A stretch of DNA of 64,000 bases, taken from Glandiceps talaboti. Its lineage: Eukaryota > Hemichordata > Enteropneusta > Spengelidae. The stretch is taken from assembly GCF_964340395.1 (NCBI RefSeq), contig NC_135549.1, positions 361,001 through 425,000 of the forward strand. Reading direction: 5' to 3'. The notes under the pieces are model-generated. The model worked only from the letters and a program-made list of their open reading frames with translations, was not told the origin of the DNA and searched no databases. The translations under genes and the position numbers were made by a program. Shown here piece after piece: positions 62,590-64,000 of this stretch (position 1 is the stretch's first letter; every line of letters starts with the position of its first letter).

Positions 62590-62712
62590 ATGATATGATA
62601 ATAATAATTTTGATAATAATCACGTTTACTTGAATATTAACCACCCTACCTGGAAGTTTTTTATCCTGAGTTCAAAAAAGGGGGTCATTTTACTAACCTC
62701 TGTTTCCAACAA
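62590..62712 (+). repeat. Family D repeat, copy 5 (5' part)
   Basis: 'tattaaccaccctacctgga' and 'aaaaaagggggtcattttac' only; truncated at about 62712. Confidence 0.55.
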
Positions 62713-62827
62713 TTAGTTGTGGGTGTAAAACGTCAACCTATACACCTCCTACACAACAACCATATAAGTGATAAGTCCTCCCAACATTTTTCATTAATTA
62801 TTATATAATATTTAAACCCCTTCACTT

Positions 62828-62828
<1 letters not shown>

Positions 62829-62906
<78 letters not shown>

Positions 62907-62907
62907 G
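62829..62907. repeat. (AAT)n microsatellite
   Basis: About 26 AAT units. The poly-Leu frame on the minus strand is an artefact. Confidence 0.95.
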
Positions 62908-63600
62908 AATAATAATATACATGCAAGCTTATCTCTATCCCCCCCCCCCAAAAAAAAAATCTTTGAATGTTTTGTCCTATGAAAGAAATTTTTTATCCTT
63001 GTACTGAATATTTTGCTCTCAAAAAATTTATTATTTCTTCCACAAATGTATTGTTCCTATGTCATCTCTTGGCCACCGTATATCTCATACGGTCGTCATA
63101 TTAGCTACACCTGATGTATATTTTACCCTAATTTAAATGGCCAAAACTGATCCTGATGAAACGTAAACAGAAAGTCGTTTTTCGATTTTATCACCAAAGA
63201 ATCTTCAAAAAGCAACCTAGTGTTGAAATATAATGGGGGTAGTGGTGGGTGGTGGGGATGGTGGATTGTTGTTTCACTGTGTATATTTCCAAGGCAAAAT
63301 CCTTTTCTTTGACCTGATAGCACTCAATTCAAATGAAATGATTGATATATTGCGTACTGTTGTAATTCTCCTGATTTAGAAGGGGCTAATAGTACAGTTT
63401 CAGACGGTGATGCTGGCGATGGTGGCGCTGTATTTTTCTTGATTTGCTCGTATTTACTTTCCATGTAAATATTCCTCACTTGTGCCTCTAGCCCCTCCAT
63501 TTAACACAATAAATCACGTCTTTGAACCAACAGTAATCATCATATTTTGTATCCGTTTTAGCAAGTTATGAAATCTTTCTCATTTCGTCTGACTTTATAG

Positions 63601-64000
63601 GAAGGTCTCAACTGTCGTGACTCCAAAGGCGAGCTCCATCCTGACATCACGCCTGTAGTGCTAGCAGGACATCATAACAACTACGACATACTGAAAATTT
63701 TACTCGAGTACGGATGCCACGTAGATGACCCAGACAACTATGAACATCAGACCGCTGAATTTACTCTGGAATACTCGGTTGGAAGGATCAATGTTTATCG
63801 TGCTTTAGCCAGTCAGGCTTATATATCGCTCACTAGTGATGATCCAATCACAACGGCTTTTGAACTCAGTTGGAAAATGAGACTCCTCAGTGACCGTGAC
63901 TATGAGTTTCACTATCAATACACAGAGCTAGCCGATCAGTGTGAACAATTTGCAGCCGATTTATTGGGTCAAGTTAGAGATACACGGGAACAAACGATAG
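63601..64000 (+). CDS. TRPC-like cation channel, exon 3 (partial, runs off the window)
   Basis: The acceptor is 'gactttatag'. The exon is in phase 0 and open to the last base, encoding residues 129-261. DITPVVLAGHHNNYDILKIL (143-162) is the last ankyrin-like unit of TRPC channels. GRINVYRALASQ (189-200), SDDPITTAFELSWKM and a Cys/Phe-rich helix ending LLGQVRDTREQT match the TRPC linker-helix (TRP_2) region. The segment between them is about eight residues shorter than in vertebrate TRPC4/5 and lacks the CxCxxC cysteines; only C167 is present. Membrane helices and pore are outside the window. Confidence 0.87.

Overview
This window looks like non-vertebrate animal DNA. It has spliced genes with GT/AG introns (one of about 24 kb), AT-rich intergenic sequence, many long microsatellites, tRNA-derived SINEs, two decayed non-LTR retrotransposons and many short inverted-repeat DNA elements. 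The gene content (an SLC2A13-type transporter, choline-monooxygenase-type Rieske oxygenases and a TRPC-like channel) fits a marine invertebrate. A hemichordate-like or other non-vertebrate deuterostome is my best guess, held at low confidence.

Layout. At 2.0-2.5 kb (minus strand) is the first coding exon of an SLC2A13-like sugar/myo-inositol transporter; the rest lies beyond the left edge. From 2.5 to 8 kb there are only dispersed repeats and a broken retroelement ORF. From 8.0 to 23.9 kb (plus strand) two complete three-exon paralogues encode mitochondrial-type Rieske non-heme-iron oxygenases of the choline monooxygenase (CMO) family. Copy A has exons 8039-8274, 12222-12331 and 16192-17120 (424 aa). 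Copy B has exons 20860-21026, 21593-21702 and 22944-23878 (403 aa). Both are split at the same two codons in the same phases. From 24.4 to 28.45 kb lies a nest of mobile elements up to four deep. From 33.08 kb to the right edge is the 5' part of a TRPC-family channel gene: exons 33079-33334, 57016-57143 and 63601 to beyond 64000. Its introns hold almost all the remaining repeats: 46-bp, 60-bp and 25-bp minisatellites, a LINE at 52.2-54.3 kb, SINEs, fold-back elements and arrays of octamer-like motifs.

How the genes relate. The two CMO-like proteins should oxidise a quaternary or trimethyl amine such as choline as a step toward betaine, an osmolyte of marine invertebrates; this role comes from family knowledge. 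The neighbouring transporter belongs to a family that moves another osmolyte, myo-inositol, but nothing shows co-regulation. The most notable items are the animal CMO-type tandem pair, a perfect 69-bp-arm palindrome carrying a hammerhead-ribozyme-like core, a minisatellite made from the tRNA-derived head of the SINE beside it, and the nested transposons with a visible empty site in a sister copy.
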